Part shown: piece after piece, positions 25,782-35,384 of the stretch
Layout of the letters: the number at the start of each line of letters is the position of its first letter
Position numbering within the stretch: position 1 is the stretch's first letter
Assembly: GCF_026410085.1 (NCBI RefSeq)
Contig: NZ_CP112866.1
Location: 4,215,001 to 4,279,000 of the forward strand
Length of the DNA stretch: 64,000 nt
Origin: Pseudomonas quebecensis
GTDB taxonomy: Bacteria; Pseudomonadota; Gammaproteobacteria; Pseudomonadales; Pseudomonadaceae
Direction of reading: 5' to 3'
Position numbers and translations under genes: made by a program
The notes under the pieces: model-generated
What the model was told of the DNA's origin: nothing
Databases searched by the model: none
What the model saw: only the letters and a program-made list of their open reading frames with translations

Positions 25782-26552
25782 TTACTGGTACTGCTGGTAC
25801 GGGTTGCCCTGGAACTGGTTATTTTGCTGCGGTGCCTGCTGCTGGGCCGGCTGGCCATACTGCTGGCCTGGGATAGGACCCAGGTTGACCTCGACCCGAC
25901 GGTTCTGGGCACGGCCATTGACGTCCGCGTTGCTGGCGATCGGGTTATCCGGACCGGCGCCGCGCGCGCTCAGGTTGGCCGGACTCACGCCTTGGGACGT
26001 CAGGTAATTGGCCACGCTCTGAGCGCGACGCTGGGACAGGTCCATGTTCAACTGGCGGCTGCCGGTGCTGTCGGTGTAGCCGACAATCTGGATGGTGTTC
26101 TGATTGAACTGCTTGAGCGAATTGGCCAAGTTGTTCAGCGGCTGGTAGAAACTGCTGGAAATCGCGTCGGAGTTGGTGGCGAAGGTGATGTTACCCGGCA
26201 TGATCAATTTGATCTGGTCGCCCTGGCGCTGCACTTCGACTCCGGTATTGGCCATGCTTTCGCGCAGTTTCTTTTCCTGCTGGTCGGCGTAGTAGCCATA
26301 GCCGGCGGCACCTGCACCGGCCACCACTGCGCCGATCAGCGCGCCCTTGCCACGGTGGTTGTGGTCGATGGCGGCACCGGCCAATGCCCCGGCCAGAGCG
26401 CCCAGGCCACCATACTTGGCGGTCTTGCTCATACCGCCGGATTCATTATTCGCCTGTCCCTGGCTGCTGCCGTCATAAGGATTAGGGGAAGCGCAGCCGG
26501 ACAACAGGGCTACGGCGGTAGCGACAACAAGCAGACGACGCGGAGTGAACAT
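25782..26552 (-). CDS. OmpA-family lipoprotein with glycine-zipper segment
   Basis: A 256-residue outer-membrane protein. ATG 26552 (MFTPRRLLVV) with AGGAGC upstream gives a lipoprotein signal ending ALLSGC. Next comes a glycine/alanine-rich segment (GGLGALAGALAGAAIDH, GAVVAGAGAAGYGYYAD), then an OmpA C-terminal peptidoglycan-binding domain (about 130-230) with NRRVEVNL at its end. The tail is Gln/Pro-rich (QQYGQPAQQQAPQQN). It resembles YiaD/Pal-like proteins that anchor the outer membrane to murein. Confidence 0.92.
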   Translation of the reverse strand: MFTPRRLLVVATAVALLSGCASPNPYDGSSQGQANNESGGMSKTAKYGGLGALAGALAGAAIDHNHRGKGALIGAVVAGAGAAGYGYYADQQEKKLRESMANTGVEVQRQGDQIKLIMPGNITFATNSDAISSSFYQPLNNLANSLKQFNQNTIQIVGYTDSTGSRQLNMDLSQRRAQSVANYLTSQGVSPANLSARGAGPDNPIASNADVNGRAQNRRVEVNLGPIPGQQYGQPAQQQAPQQNNQFQGNPYQQYQ

Positions 26553-26760
26553 GAAGGAAGCTCCTACTTTTGCATTCTGTGGTGCAAAGGACATTGGCAA
26601 CGGACCTGTGCCGGGTTTGGAACGCGACAAACGGCAAAAATTCCGTCATCGCGTTCCAGGCTGTAACAAAAGACTGGCCAACACTGACCGCCATCAAAAC
26701 CCTAGCAGACACCCGCTGAACACAACCTGAGATTTTTCTGTAACGGCGCGCTCGCTGACG

Positions 26761-27405
26761 TCAAGCCCGAACGAACGGGTTCTCGCGCATCTCATCCCCC
26801 AGCCGCGTATCCGGCCCGTGCCCCGTCACCACGATGGCATCCTCGTCCAGGGTATACAGGCGCTGCTTGATCGAACGCACAATGGTCGCCTGATCGCCAC
26901 CCCACAGATCCGTACGCCCCACGCCGCGGCGGAACAAGGTGTCACCGGCAATCAGCAATTTGGCATCGGCGAACCAGAAACTCATCGATCCCGGCGTATG
27001 CCCAGGCGTGTGCAAAGCCACGCCGCAGCCGCAGGCCAAGGCCTCATCATCGGCCAGCCAGCGGTCGGGCGACGGCACTGGCGTATAGGGCACCCCAAAC
27101 ATCTGGCATTGCATCTCCAGGTTGTCCCACAGGAATTGGTCTTCCTTGTGCAGATGCAGGGTGGCGCCGGTTTTCTCTTTCAATTGACCCGAAGCGAGGA
27201 AGTGATCGAGATGGGCATGGGTATGAATGATGCTCACCACCTTCAGGCCCAGCGCATCGAGCCGCGCCAGGATCCGTTCCGGGTTGCCGCCCGGATCGAC
27301 CACGATGGCTTTTTTGGTGACGGGGTCGCCGATGATCGTGCAGTTGCACTGCAACGGGCCGACCGGGAAGGTTTCGCGGATAAGGGCGTTGTGTTCAATA
27401 TTCAT
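26761..27405 (-). CDS. metallo-beta-lactamase-fold hydrolase, glyoxalase II-like
   Basis: A 214-residue MBL-fold enzyme. The metal site is THAHLDH (about 62-68), with further ligands in HTPGHTPGS (about 132) and AGDTLF (about 154) and a late His in VTGHGPDT. The short length and lack of the GloB C-terminal domain place it in the YcbL-like group. A thioester hydrolase activity is likely but the substrate is not certain. Confidence 0.9.
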   Translation of the reverse strand: MNIEHNALIRETFPVGPLQCNCTIIGDPVTKKAIVVDPGGNPERILARLDALGLKVVSIIHTHAHLDHFLASGQLKEKTGATLHLHKEDQFLWDNLEMQCQMFGVPYTPVPSPDRWLADDEALACGCGVALHTPGHTPGSMSFWFADAKLLIAGDTLFRRGVGRTDLWGGDQATIVRSIKQRLYTLDEDAIVVTGHGPDTRLGDEMRENPFVRA

Positions 27406-27573
27406 CGGTACTCCTGCGCTTCATATGGCATATTCGCCACAGTATGGTTGACCAAGCCTCACACCCGAAAGTGACGGTTCGCTCGCCCGCATGCAAAGCC
27501 GCCGCTGCTAAGCTTTGCGGGCGCCCCTCAACCCCACCCAAGATCGCAAACGTGCCGCGCTGGAGCGAGCCTC

Positions 27574-28164
27574 ATGGCGAACCACTTGATCATCTGCGAG
27601 CACTGCGACTGCGTGTACCGCAAAGTCGCGCTCGCCCGGCATCAAAAAGCCGTGTGCGTGCGCTGTGCAGGCGTGTTGCAGCGCTACAACGGCCTGACCC
27701 TGCAACAGCGCCTCGCCTTGACGCTGACCGCCGCGGTGCTATGGGCTTTCGCTAACTTCTATCCGGTGATGACGATCAGCCTGCAGGGCCTGAAAAACAG
27801 CGCCACGCTGTGGGACTCAGTGGTGGCCCTGAGCCTGGGGCCAATCACCTTTATCGCCTTGGTGGCCGCGATCTCCATCATCATCGCGCCGGTTTTCCAG
27901 TTGTTACTGCTGATATGGGTGTTGAGTTTCGCCTTGGCCGGCCAGCGTTCGCCGGCGTTCAGGCTATGCATGCGCTGGCTCGAAGCACTGCGGCCGTGGA
28001 GCATGCTCGAGGTGTGCCTGCTCGGGGCGATGGTGGCGGTGTTCAAGTTGGCCGGCATGCTCGATGTCATTCCCGGCACCGGCCTGTTTGCGCTGGCCGT
28101 GCTGAGCCTGTTGCTGATCCGTATCGCCGGGCGCGATGTGCGTGACCTGTGGGACGTTGTGTGA
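27574..28164 (+). CDS. pqiA: PqiA-type membrane protein, first copy
   Basis: A 196-residue integral membrane protein. Two CxxC pairs (CEHCDC and CVRCAG) form a rubredoxin-like metal site in the N-terminal 40 residues, followed by four hydrophobic helices. E. coli PqiA is a fusion of two such halves; here the halves are separate genes. PqiA is the inner-membrane component of the PqiABC lipid transport machine. Confidence 0.93.
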   Translation: MANHLIICEHCDCVYRKVALARHQKAVCVRCAGVLQRYNGLTLQQRLALTLTAAVLWAFANFYPVMTISLQGLKNSATLWDSVVALSLGPITFIALVAAISIIIAPVFQLLLLIWVLSFALAGQRSPAFRLCMRWLEALRPWSMLEVCLLGAMVAVFKLAGMLDVIPGTGLFALAVLSLLLIRIAGRDVRDLWDVV

Positions 28165-28802
28165 ATACCCCGCCGACCGCCAGCGAACTCAACCTGTGCC
28201 TGTGCCACAGCTGCGGCCTGGCGGCTGACATCAGCGCAGCCCCCGGCGAATGCGAACGCTGCGGCGCGCCCCTGCACCGGCGCAAGGTCCGCTCGCTCAC
28301 TCGCACCTGGGCCTACATGCTCACGGCGCTGGCCTTTTATGTACCGGCCAATGTGCTGCCGGTGATGAATACCAGCCTGTTCGGCTCGGGCGCCGACAGC
28401 ACCATCATGAGCGGGGTTCTGGAGTTCTGGCAGCACGGCGCGTGGGACATCGCGCTGATCATTTTTATCGCCAGCATCGCCGTGCCGGGGATCAAGTTCG
28501 TTTCTCTGGCGCTGCTGCTGGTGACCGTGCAACGCAACAGCCTGTGGGCGCGCAAGGAGCGCTCGAAGCTGTTCCGTTTTGTCGAGCTGATTGGCTACTG
28601 GTCGATGCTGGATGTCATCGTGGTCGCGCTGGTGGCCGCGCTGGTGAAGTTTCAGGCGCTGGGCACTATCGAGCCGCGCCTGGGCATTCTGTTTTTCGGC
28701 CTGGTGGTTGTATTTACCATGTTGGCTGCGATGAGCTTCGACCCGAGGCTGATCTGGGAACCCCCGCACACTAAGGAGACCTCGGATGACGTCCCGCACT
28801 GA
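28161..28802 (+). CDS. pqiA: PqiA-type membrane protein, second copy
   Basis: A 213-residue protein from GTG 28161, which overlaps the first pqiA stop; an in-frame GTG at 28149 is also possible. CLCHSCG and CERCGAPL provide the paired CxxC metal site, then four membrane helices including MNTSLFGSGADSTIMSG. It corresponds to the second half of E. coli PqiA. Its end overlaps pqiB by 17 bp. Confidence 0.92.
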   Translation: MNTPPTASELNLCLCHSCGLAADISAAPGECERCGAPLHRRKVRSLTRTWAYMLTALAFYVPANVLPVMNTSLFGSGADSTIMSGVLEFWQHGAWDIALIIFIASIAVPGIKFVSLALLLVTVQRNSLWARKERSKLFRFVELIGYWSMLDVIVVALVAALVKFQALGTIEPRLGILFFGLVVVFTMLAAMSFDPRLIWEPPHTKETSDDVPH

Positions 28803-30438
28803 CGCTGCGAAAACGCCCGGATCGCCGGCCATCAAGACCCGGCGCTTCAGTGTGTCGCTGGTTTGGATCGTGCCGATCGTTGCGGTATTGGTGGGGATTT
28901 CGCTGGTGGTCCACAGCGTCCTGCAGCAGGGCCCGACCATCACGCTTAACTTCAAGACCGGCAGCGGGCTGACAGCGAATAAAACCGAGGTCAAGTACCG
29001 CAACGTGGTGATCGGCCAAGTGACCGATGTGGCCCTGAGCGGCGATCAGAAAAGCGTCAACGCGACCGTGCAGTTGGCCAAGCAGGCCGAAAGTTTCACG
29101 CGCGCCGACTCGCAGTTCTGGGTGGTACGCCCGCGCATCGGCGCGGGTGGCGTTTCCGGTATCGACACGCTGTTGTCCGGCGACTATATCGGTGCCGACA
29201 TCGGCCAGTCCGAGACCCGCGCCAGGCAGTTCAAGGGCCTGGAAAACCCGCCGCCGATCACCTACGGAGAACCGGGCAAACGTTTTACGTTGCATACGCA
29301 GACCCTGGGCTCGCTGGATATCGGCTCGCCGGTGTACTACCGCAAAATCGAGGTCGGCCAAGTGGTGGCCTACAAACTGGATGCCGAAGGCAAAGGGGTC
29401 GATATCGAAGTGTTCGTGCATGCGCCCAATGATGCGTACGTCACGCAGAACACCCGCTTCTGGAACGCCAGTGGGATCGACCTGAGTGTCGGCGCCAATG
29501 GCTTCGCGCTGAAAACCGAATCGCTGTCGTCCATGCTGGTGGGCGGTATTGCGTTCCTGGCGCCGCCTTACAGCCCCAACGATAAGCCCGCCGATGAGGA
29601 ACAAACGTTCGAACTGTTCGACGACCAGGTCAGCGCGCTTGCTCCGCCCACCGGCGACGGCCAATACATGGCCCTGCGTTTCGACCAGGCCCTGCGCGGG
29701 CTCAAGGTCGGCGCACCGGTGGAGTTCCTCGGCATCGAGTTCGGCAAAGTGGTGTCGGTCAACCTGGACTTCGATGCCAAAAAGCGCAGCTTCCCACTCA
29801 ACGTCGGCATCGTCATCTATCCCCAGTTGCTCGGACAGGCCCATACCAAGCTGCTCAAGACCATGAACAACGATCCCAAGGATGAAGCCGCCGGCGTACG
29901 CCTGATCGGCTCGTTCATCGAGAACGGTCTGCGGGCCCAGGCGCGCAGCGGCAACCTGCTGACCGGCCAGTTGTACATCGCCCTGGACTTCTACCCCAAA
30001 GCCGACAAGGTCACCTTCGACCCCACCCTGCGCCCGGTCAGCATCCCGACCATTCCCGGTAACCTGGAACAACTGCAGGAAAAACTCGAAAGCATCGTCA
30101 ACAAGATCAATCAACTGCCGATCGAACGCATCGCCGGCAACCTCGACAGCAATCTCGTCGAGTTGCGCAAAGGCCTCACCCAGTTCAACGCCAAGACCCT
30201 GCCCGGCGTACAGACGACCTTGGCCGACGTCAGCAAGACGTTGCAATCGGCCAACGCGACCCTCGCCGAAGACTCACCGCAGCGCGAGCAACTGACCCAG
30301 ACCCTGGATGAGCTGGGCCGCATGTCCCGCTCGTTGCGCGAGCTGTCGGACTACCTGGGCCGTCACCCGGAATCGCTGATTCGCGGTCGCCCCGACAACG
30401 CCGCGCCCCTGAACCTGCAAGGGCCACCGCGCAAATGA
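28786..30438 (+). CDS. pqiB: PqiB, multi-domain MCE lipid transport protein
   Basis: A 550-residue protein with one N-terminal membrane helix (VSLVWIVPIVAVLVGISLVV) and three MCE domains starting near residues 45, 160 and 285 (ITLNFKTGSGLTANKTEVKY, FTLHTQTLGSLDIGSP, MALRFDQALRGLKVGAPVEF). A long helical C-terminus follows, predicted to form the tube that spans the periplasm. AAGGAGAC precedes the ATG. Confidence 0.95.
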   Translation: MTSRTDAAKTPGSPAIKTRRFSVSLVWIVPIVAVLVGISLVVHSVLQQGPTITLNFKTGSGLTANKTEVKYRNVVIGQVTDVALSGDQKSVNATVQLAKQAESFTRADSQFWVVRPRIGAGGVSGIDTLLSGDYIGADIGQSETRARQFKGLENPPPITYGEPGKRFTLHTQTLGSLDIGSPVYYRKIEVGQVVAYKLDAEGKGVDIEVFVHAPNDAYVTQNTRFWNASGIDLSVGANGFALKTESLSSMLVGGIAFLAPPYSPNDKPADEEQTFELFDDQVSALAPPTGDGQYMALRFDQALRGLKVGAPVEFLGIEFGKVVSVNLDFDAKKRSFPLNVGIVIYPQLLGQAHTKLLKTMNNDPKDEAAGVRLIGSFIENGLRAQARSGNLLTGQLYIALDFYPKADKVTFDPTLRPVSIPTIPGNLEQLQEKLESIVNKINQLPIERIAGNLDSNLVELRKGLTQFNAKTLPGVQTTLADVSKTLQSANATLAEDSPQREQLTQTLDELGRMSRSLRELSDYLGRHPESLIRGRPDNAAPLNLQGPPRK

Positions 30439-31016
30439 AACCTGGAGCAAGCGCCATGACGTTTCCGTTCAAAGCCACCCTGCTCGGCGCGTTGTTGGCG
30501 CTGTCGGCCTGCGGCAGCACGCCCATTACCTTCCATACGCTGACCCCGGCGCATGCGAATCTGCCCACGGTTGGCGGTACCGGCACGATCCGCATCGAGA
30601 GCCTCACGGTGCCGCCCGCCGTGGACCGACCGCAGATCGTGGTGCGCCAGGGCGACACGGGCATCGCCATCCTGGAAACCCAGTGGTGGGCCGCCAGCCT
30701 GGCGGACGAAATGCGCAGCGCGCTGGTGGATCAGTTGGCCAACAGCAATCCTCGGCCACCGCTGCTGTTGCGGGTCGACGTACAGCGCTTTGATTCCGTG
30801 CCTGGCCAGTACGCCCGGTTTGACGCCCAATGGCGTCTGCGGCCCGCCAGCGGCACTGACCGCCCGTCGCTGCTGTGCCGAACGACCTTGCAGTCGCCGG
30901 CGGGCAGCGGCATTGACGATGTGGTGTTGGCCCATCAGAACAACCTCAAGCGCTTCGCGGCACAGGTCAGCCGGGCAGCCGCCAGCGCTGCTGGCCAGTG
31001 CCCAGGCACACCGTAG
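30435..31016 (+). CDS. pqiC: PqiC-like outer-membrane lipoprotein
   Basis: A lipoprotein of up to 193 residues with lipobox LLALSAC; ATG 30456 (MTFPFKATLLG) may be the true start and gives 186 residues, while ATG 30435 overlaps pqiB as ATGA. It belongs to the ABC-type auxiliary (DUF330/PqiC) family, the outer-membrane partner of PqiB. Only 12 bp separate it from the convergent regulator gene. Confidence 0.9.
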   Translation: MKPGASAMTFPFKATLLGALLALSACGSTPITFHTLTPAHANLPTVGGTGTIRIESLTVPPAVDRPQIVVRQGDTGIAILETQWWAASLADEMRSALVDQLANSNPRPPLLLRVDVQRFDSVPGQYARFDAQWRLRPASGTDRPSLLCRTTLQSPAGSGIDDVVLAHQNNLKRFAAQVSRAAASAAGQCPGTP

Positions 31017-31028
31017 CCCACCGCGAGA

Positions 31029-33755
31029 TCAGGCCAGCAACCCCATGGCCTTCGCGCGGGCCACGGCCTGAGTGCGTCGCTCCACGCCAAGCTTGCTGTT
31101 GATGTGGCTGGCGTGGGTTTTCACGGTGTGCAGGGAAATGAACAACTGATTGCTGATTTCCTGATTCGAACATCCCAGGGCAATCAGTTGCAGCACGGCC
31201 ATTTCGCGCGCGCTGAGCGCCTCATGGGAGGATGACCCCCCCGCCGCCACCGTGGGCAACAACGCCAGCAGGGCCTGGCTCGCCAGGGCGTGAGGGTGCT
31301 GAGCCAACTGCTCGCGCATCCAGTCAGCATGGTTTTCCAACAGCCGCTGGAACGGTTGCAGTGCGCCCCCGGCGGCAGCCTGCAGGGCCTGGGCCAGCAT
31401 CGGCCGCGCCTTGGCCGGCTGCCCGCCCTCCAGCAGCAGTTGCACCTGCTGGGTCAGCGCCAGCAAAGCGATCATCTGGCGGCCGCTGGTCTGGGCCTCT
31501 TGCGCCAATTGTTCCAAACGCTGCAACGCCGCTTCGGGCTGATGACGCGTGGCGTCCAGGGCGGCTTGTTGCAGGCCGATGTGTTGCGGCAGGTGGGGAT
31601 GAAACTCCGGCGCAGCGGCGGCGTGGTAGCCGTTGTAGGTCTGCCCCAGCCGCGTCAGCCAGGCATCGGCCAGGTCGGTACGGCCCTGGGCCAGCCACAG
31701 TTCGCATTTGATCAGGGTGATCATGGCCAGGTAGTAAATCGGCGGCACGTCCCAGATATGCATCAAGCGCTCGGCTTCAGCCAGCTCGGCGAAGGCCAGA
31801 GGAAAGTCGCCGCGGCGTCCTTCGAAACTGGCGATCACACAGTGCCCGATCAGCACACTGATATCGCGGCAGGCTCGGGCCTCCGCCAGCCCGGCGCGCA
31901 GGCGAGCCAGGCCCGCTTCGGGCTGCAAGCGCAACAGCAGCAAGTAACCTTCATACAGCGCCAGGCGCGCGCGCACCGCATACAACCGCTGAGGCGCCAG
32001 GCCATGCAGGCGCTGCAGGCCCTGGCGCACTTCGTCGAGCGAACGCAGGATTTCACCGCGCGCCTGCAACACCCGCGCACGGTCGTAGTGGGCCAAGGCC
32101 TCGAACAGCGGATTGCCGACCCGCTGCGCGAGCTCCAGCGATTCGCGATTCAAGCCCCGGGCGCGCCACAGGTCGGCATCGGCAATCGCCAGGTTGGATA
32201 AGGTCGACAGACACATCAGCCGCTGGCCATAGCGGCGCTGCGGCAGGCTGTCCAACGCCTCGCCGCAGTAGCGCTGGGTCAGCTCGCGATCACCGCGACC
32301 ACGGGCGATGATGCCGCTCAGCGCCAGCCACTGCGCCAGCATCGATCGTTGTGCGGTGGCCGAAGGGGCCGGCAGGAAGCGACTGAGGTAACTGGACAGT
32401 TCCTGCGCCGCGTCGAGCTGGCAGGCCAGGCCCAACGCCCAGCTGTACAACACAATCAAGCGCGGCGTGCTGATCAACAGGCTGTCGGGCAAGTCCATTT
32501 TCCAGCGCAGCAGCATGCCGACATTCTGCTCGGCCAGCAGCTGTTCTTCGGACAGGTTTTGCACCAGGTTTGCCGCCACATCCAAATGGCCGGCGCGCAA
32601 TGCCTGCTCCACCGCTTCGTCGATCAGGCCCTGGGCATTGAACCAGCGACAGGCGCGCAGGTGCAGGCTCGCGGCCGGCAGCACCGGGCTGTTCGCGCGG
32701 CGACTGCGCAACAGGTCGGAGAACAGATGGTGATAGCGAAACCAGACGCCCTGCTCGTCCAGCGGCACCAGAAACACCTGGTGAGATTGCAGGTAGCGCA
32801 GGATGTCCGCGCTGTCGTGGGCTTCGCGCACGGCGTCGCACAGTTCGCTGCAAAAGCGCTCCTGGGGCGCGGTGTCGAACAGGAATGCCTGCACGTCAGC
32901 CGGCAGACAGTCGATCACCTCTTCCAACAGATAATCGCGGATCAGACCTTCGCCGCCGTGCAGGCTCTGGGGCAAAGCGCCTTCGTTGCCGGCTTCGGAC
33001 GCCGCCAGCAACCAGAAGCGCAGTCCGGCCACCCAGCCTTCACTGCGCCGGATCAAGTTATCGAGGGCTTCGCCGCGCAGCGCATTGCTATGGTGATCCA
33101 GCACTGCCAAGGATTCGCCATGGGTCAAACGCAGGTCATGTTCGTGCAGTTCGAGCAAGTGCCGCGACAAACGCAGGCGCGCCAGATGCCAATCCGGGCG
33201 CTGGCGGCTGGTTACCAGCACCACCAGGCCGTCGGGCAAGTGGTTGAGGAAAAACTGCAGGCAACGGTCCAGCACCGGTCCCTGGGCCAGATGATAGTCA
33301 TCGAGTACCAGCAACAGCGGCGCGCGGGTGGACAAGTGAACGGCCAACTCATCGAGCAGACCATCGAGCCATTCTTCAAAGGCAAAGGGTTGATGACGCT
33401 GGCGCATTTTCAGCAGGCCCAGGGACTGGGCGCCGAGCGGCGAAAAGTACTGTTGCAGGCCTTCGAGCAAACGTTCGAGGAAACGACCGGGGTCACTGTC
33501 CCGTGGGCTCAGGCCCAGCCACAGGCTTTGCCAGTGCGTCGGCAGGCTTTGGCAGAACTCGACCGCCAGGGAACTCTTGCCGAAGCCGGCCGGCGCGCTG
33601 ACCAGCAATAACCGCCCCTGCAATCCGGCACTCAGCCGTTCGCACAGGCGCGGTCGCGGCACGTAGCCGTCAGGCAGCGGTGGCCTGTAGAAACGCGCGT
33701 CCAGGGACGGGATCGCCGTACTGGCGGGCCCTTGGATTCGGGACAGATCAGTCAT
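31029..33755 (-). CDS. MalT-type LuxR-family transcriptional regulator
   Basis: A 908-residue STAND-class regulator. ATG 33755 (MTDLSRIQGP) is chosen; the open frame upstream is non-coding in character. The P-loop is VSAPAGFGKSSLAVEF (about 50-65) and the Walker B region LLLVLDDYHL. A long helical-repeat domain follows, and a LuxR helix-turn-helix (LSAREMAVLQLIALGCSNQE) ends the protein. Such proteins bind ATP and an inducer, then oligomerise on DNA. Its neighbours (DUF1329, DUF1302, acyl-CoA ligase) are likely targets; from memory P. aeruginosa PA3921-PA3924 has the same arrangement. Confidence 0.92.
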   Translation of the reverse strand: MTDLSRIQGPASTAIPSLDARFYRPPLPDGYVPRPRLCERLSAGLQGRLLLVSAPAGFGKSSLAVEFCQSLPTHWQSLWLGLSPRDSDPGRFLERLLEGLQQYFSPLGAQSLGLLKMRQRHQPFAFEEWLDGLLDELAVHLSTRAPLLLVLDDYHLAQGPVLDRCLQFFLNHLPDGLVVLVTSRQRPDWHLARLRLSRHLLELHEHDLRLTHGESLAVLDHHSNALRGEALDNLIRRSEGWVAGLRFWLLAASEAGNEGALPQSLHGGEGLIRDYLLEEVIDCLPADVQAFLFDTAPQERFCSELCDAVREAHDSADILRYLQSHQVFLVPLDEQGVWFRYHHLFSDLLRSRRANSPVLPAASLHLRACRWFNAQGLIDEAVEQALRAGHLDVAANLVQNLSEEQLLAEQNVGMLLRWKMDLPDSLLISTPRLIVLYSWALGLACQLDAAQELSSYLSRFLPAPSATAQRSMLAQWLALSGIIARGRGDRELTQRYCGEALDSLPQRRYGQRLMCLSTLSNLAIADADLWRARGLNRESLELAQRVGNPLFEALAHYDRARVLQARGEILRSLDEVRQGLQRLHGLAPQRLYAVRARLALYEGYLLLLRLQPEAGLARLRAGLAEARACRDISVLIGHCVIASFEGRRGDFPLAFAELAEAERLMHIWDVPPIYYLAMITLIKCELWLAQGRTDLADAWLTRLGQTYNGYHAAAAPEFHPHLPQHIGLQQAALDATRHQPEAALQRLEQLAQEAQTSGRQMIALLALTQQVQLLLEGGQPAKARPMLAQALQAAAGGALQPFQRLLENHADWMREQLAQHPHALASQALLALLPTVAAGGSSSHEALSAREMAVLQLIALGCSNQEISNQLFISLHTVKTHASHINSKLGVERRTQAVARAKAMGLLA

Positions 33756-33889
33756 CGCCGGGCTCTTATTGAAGGCTATTGTCGGCATTGCAGATGTCCG
33801 CAGACTAGCGGTAAAAGCCGCCGGTTTGTAGATCTTTGCAACAATTGCCTGGAAAAGAACTGCGACAAGAAATATCGCCACAAACAAAA

Positions 33890-33976
33890 GTGGAAGGGGG
33901 CTTGCTCCCGATAGAGGCGGATCAGTCGATGCTGCGCTGACTGTCACACCGCTATCGGGGGCAAGCCCCCTTCCAC
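33890..33976. repeat. REPIN (inverted REP pair)
   Basis: GTGGAAGGGGGCTTGCTCCC and, about 50 bp on, GGGGGCAAGCCCCCTTCCAC are inverted copies of a REP palindrome of the fluorescent-pseudomonad type, with CGATAG/CTATCG extending the match inward. It lies between the regulator start and the DUF1329 stop. Confidence 0.88.
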
Positions 33977-33991
33977 ATTGACTCGTTCAGC

Positions 33992-35356
33992 TTAGCGCAC
34001 ACCATCCTGACGCAAGGCCGCCGGGGTGAAGTCGCTGGTGGTAGCGGTGAAGCCAAAGTCGTAGGCCTGTTTCTCTTCGTTCTTCATGCCCAGCGCCAGG
34101 TAACGGCCGGACTGCAGGTCGTAGAGGGTTTCCAGGGCGTACCACGGCACTTGCTTGTCGTAGTAGTTCTCGGCATGGGCTTCGGCGACGCGCCACAGTT
34201 GGCCACGGCCGTCGTAGTGGTCGATCACCGCGGCTTGCCAGGTGTCTTCGTCGATGTAGAAGTCACGCTTGGCGTAGATGTGGCGCTGGCCTTCCTTCAA
34301 GGTGGCGACCACGTGCCAGACGCGGCGCAGTTCGTAACGCGCAAGGTCCTGGTTGATGTGGCCGGCCTTGATGATGTCGGCGTACTTAAGCTTCGGATCG
34401 TCGATCTTGTAGCTGTTGGAGGCGATGTAGATTTCCTTCTTGCCTTCCAGCTTCCAGTCGTAGCGGTCCGGCGCACCGTTGTACATGTCGAGGTTGTCGG
34501 AGGTCCGCAGGCCGTCGGCGGCGGTGCCCGGGCCGTCATAGGAGACTTGCGGGGCCCGGCGCACACGACGCTGGCCGGCGTTGTAGACCCACGCCGAACG
34601 CGGCTCCTTCACCTGGTCCAGAGTTTCGTGCACCAGCAGCACACCACCGGCAAGACGCGCCGGCGCGGTTACTTGCTGCTTGAAGTAGAACAGCACGTTG
34701 CCTGGGTTCTTCGGATCGAAGTCCTTCATTTTGTCGCGGAACACGAACTGGTCGCGGAAATACACCAGGCTGTAAGAGCCATTGGTCTGCGGGGTAGCCT
34801 GCGTCACCAGGCGCGTGACGCTACCGCCGCGATAGCGAGTGATATGGTTCCAGATCACCTCGACGCCACTTTTCGGAATCGGGAACGGTACCGCAGTTTC
34901 GAAGTTTTCCAGGCCGTTGCCGCCGGACACCAGGTTGGTAGTGGTGGCGTTCTTCTTGATCGAGGCGAACACATCGGCCGGCACGGTAGCGCCGCGATGG
35001 GTCGGGTAGACCGGCATCTTGAAGGTTTCCGGGTAGCGCTTGAACATCGCGTACTGCCCCGGCGCCAGTTTGTCTTTGTACTGCTCGACGTTCTGCGCGG
35101 TGATGGTGAACTGTGGTTGCTCACTGGCGTACGGGTTGGCGAGGAACCCCTTGGCATCCACAGCGCCGGCATTGGTCGGCATCGGCGACCACTTGGGGAT
35201 CGTGCCCGCCGCGTTCCCGGCCATCTCGGCGCCCATCGGCGTGAGGGTGGTGCCCAGCTTGGCGGCTTCATCCGCCGAGACCGCCGCCATGACGTTGCTC
35301 GCCAGGATCGACAGCCCCAGCACACCTACGTGCAACAGACTTTTAGTTATTTTCAT
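33992..35356 (-). CDS. DUF1329 envelope protein
   Basis: A 454-residue protein with a signal peptide (LLHVGVLGLSILASNVMAAV) and the DUF1329 fold (LolA/LolB-like beta structure). The function is not established; the family almost always pairs with DUF1302, as here, and is implicated by context in handling hydrophobic substrates in the periplasm. 28 bp separate it from the DUF1302 gene, so the two form an operon. Confidence 0.9.
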   Translation of the reverse strand: MKITKSLLHVGVLGLSILASNVMAAVSADEAAKLGTTLTPMGAEMAGNAAGTIPKWSPMPTNAGAVDAKGFLANPYASEQPQFTITAQNVEQYKDKLAPGQYAMFKRYPETFKMPVYPTHRGATVPADVFASIKKNATTTNLVSGGNGLENFETAVPFPIPKSGVEVIWNHITRYRGGSVTRLVTQATPQTNGSYSLVYFRDQFVFRDKMKDFDPKNPGNVLFYFKQQVTAPARLAGGVLLVHETLDQVKEPRSAWVYNAGQRRVRRAPQVSYDGPGTAADGLRTSDNLDMYNGAPDRYDWKLEGKKEIYIASNSYKIDDPKLKYADIIKAGHINQDLARYELRRVWHVVATLKEGQRHIYAKRDFYIDEDTWQAAVIDHYDGRGQLWRVAEAHAENYYDKQVPWYALETLYDLQSGRYLALGMKNEEKQAYDFGFTATTSDFTPAALRQDGVR

Positions 35357-35384
35357 ATTTCGGTCTTCCTGAAATTCAGTGTGC

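Noticed and set aside
27574..28802. Two adjacent pqiA genes as a possible frameshift of one fused gene.
   Set aside because: Each half has its own CxxC metal site, full helix set and start signal with overlap; split halves are common in pseudomonads.
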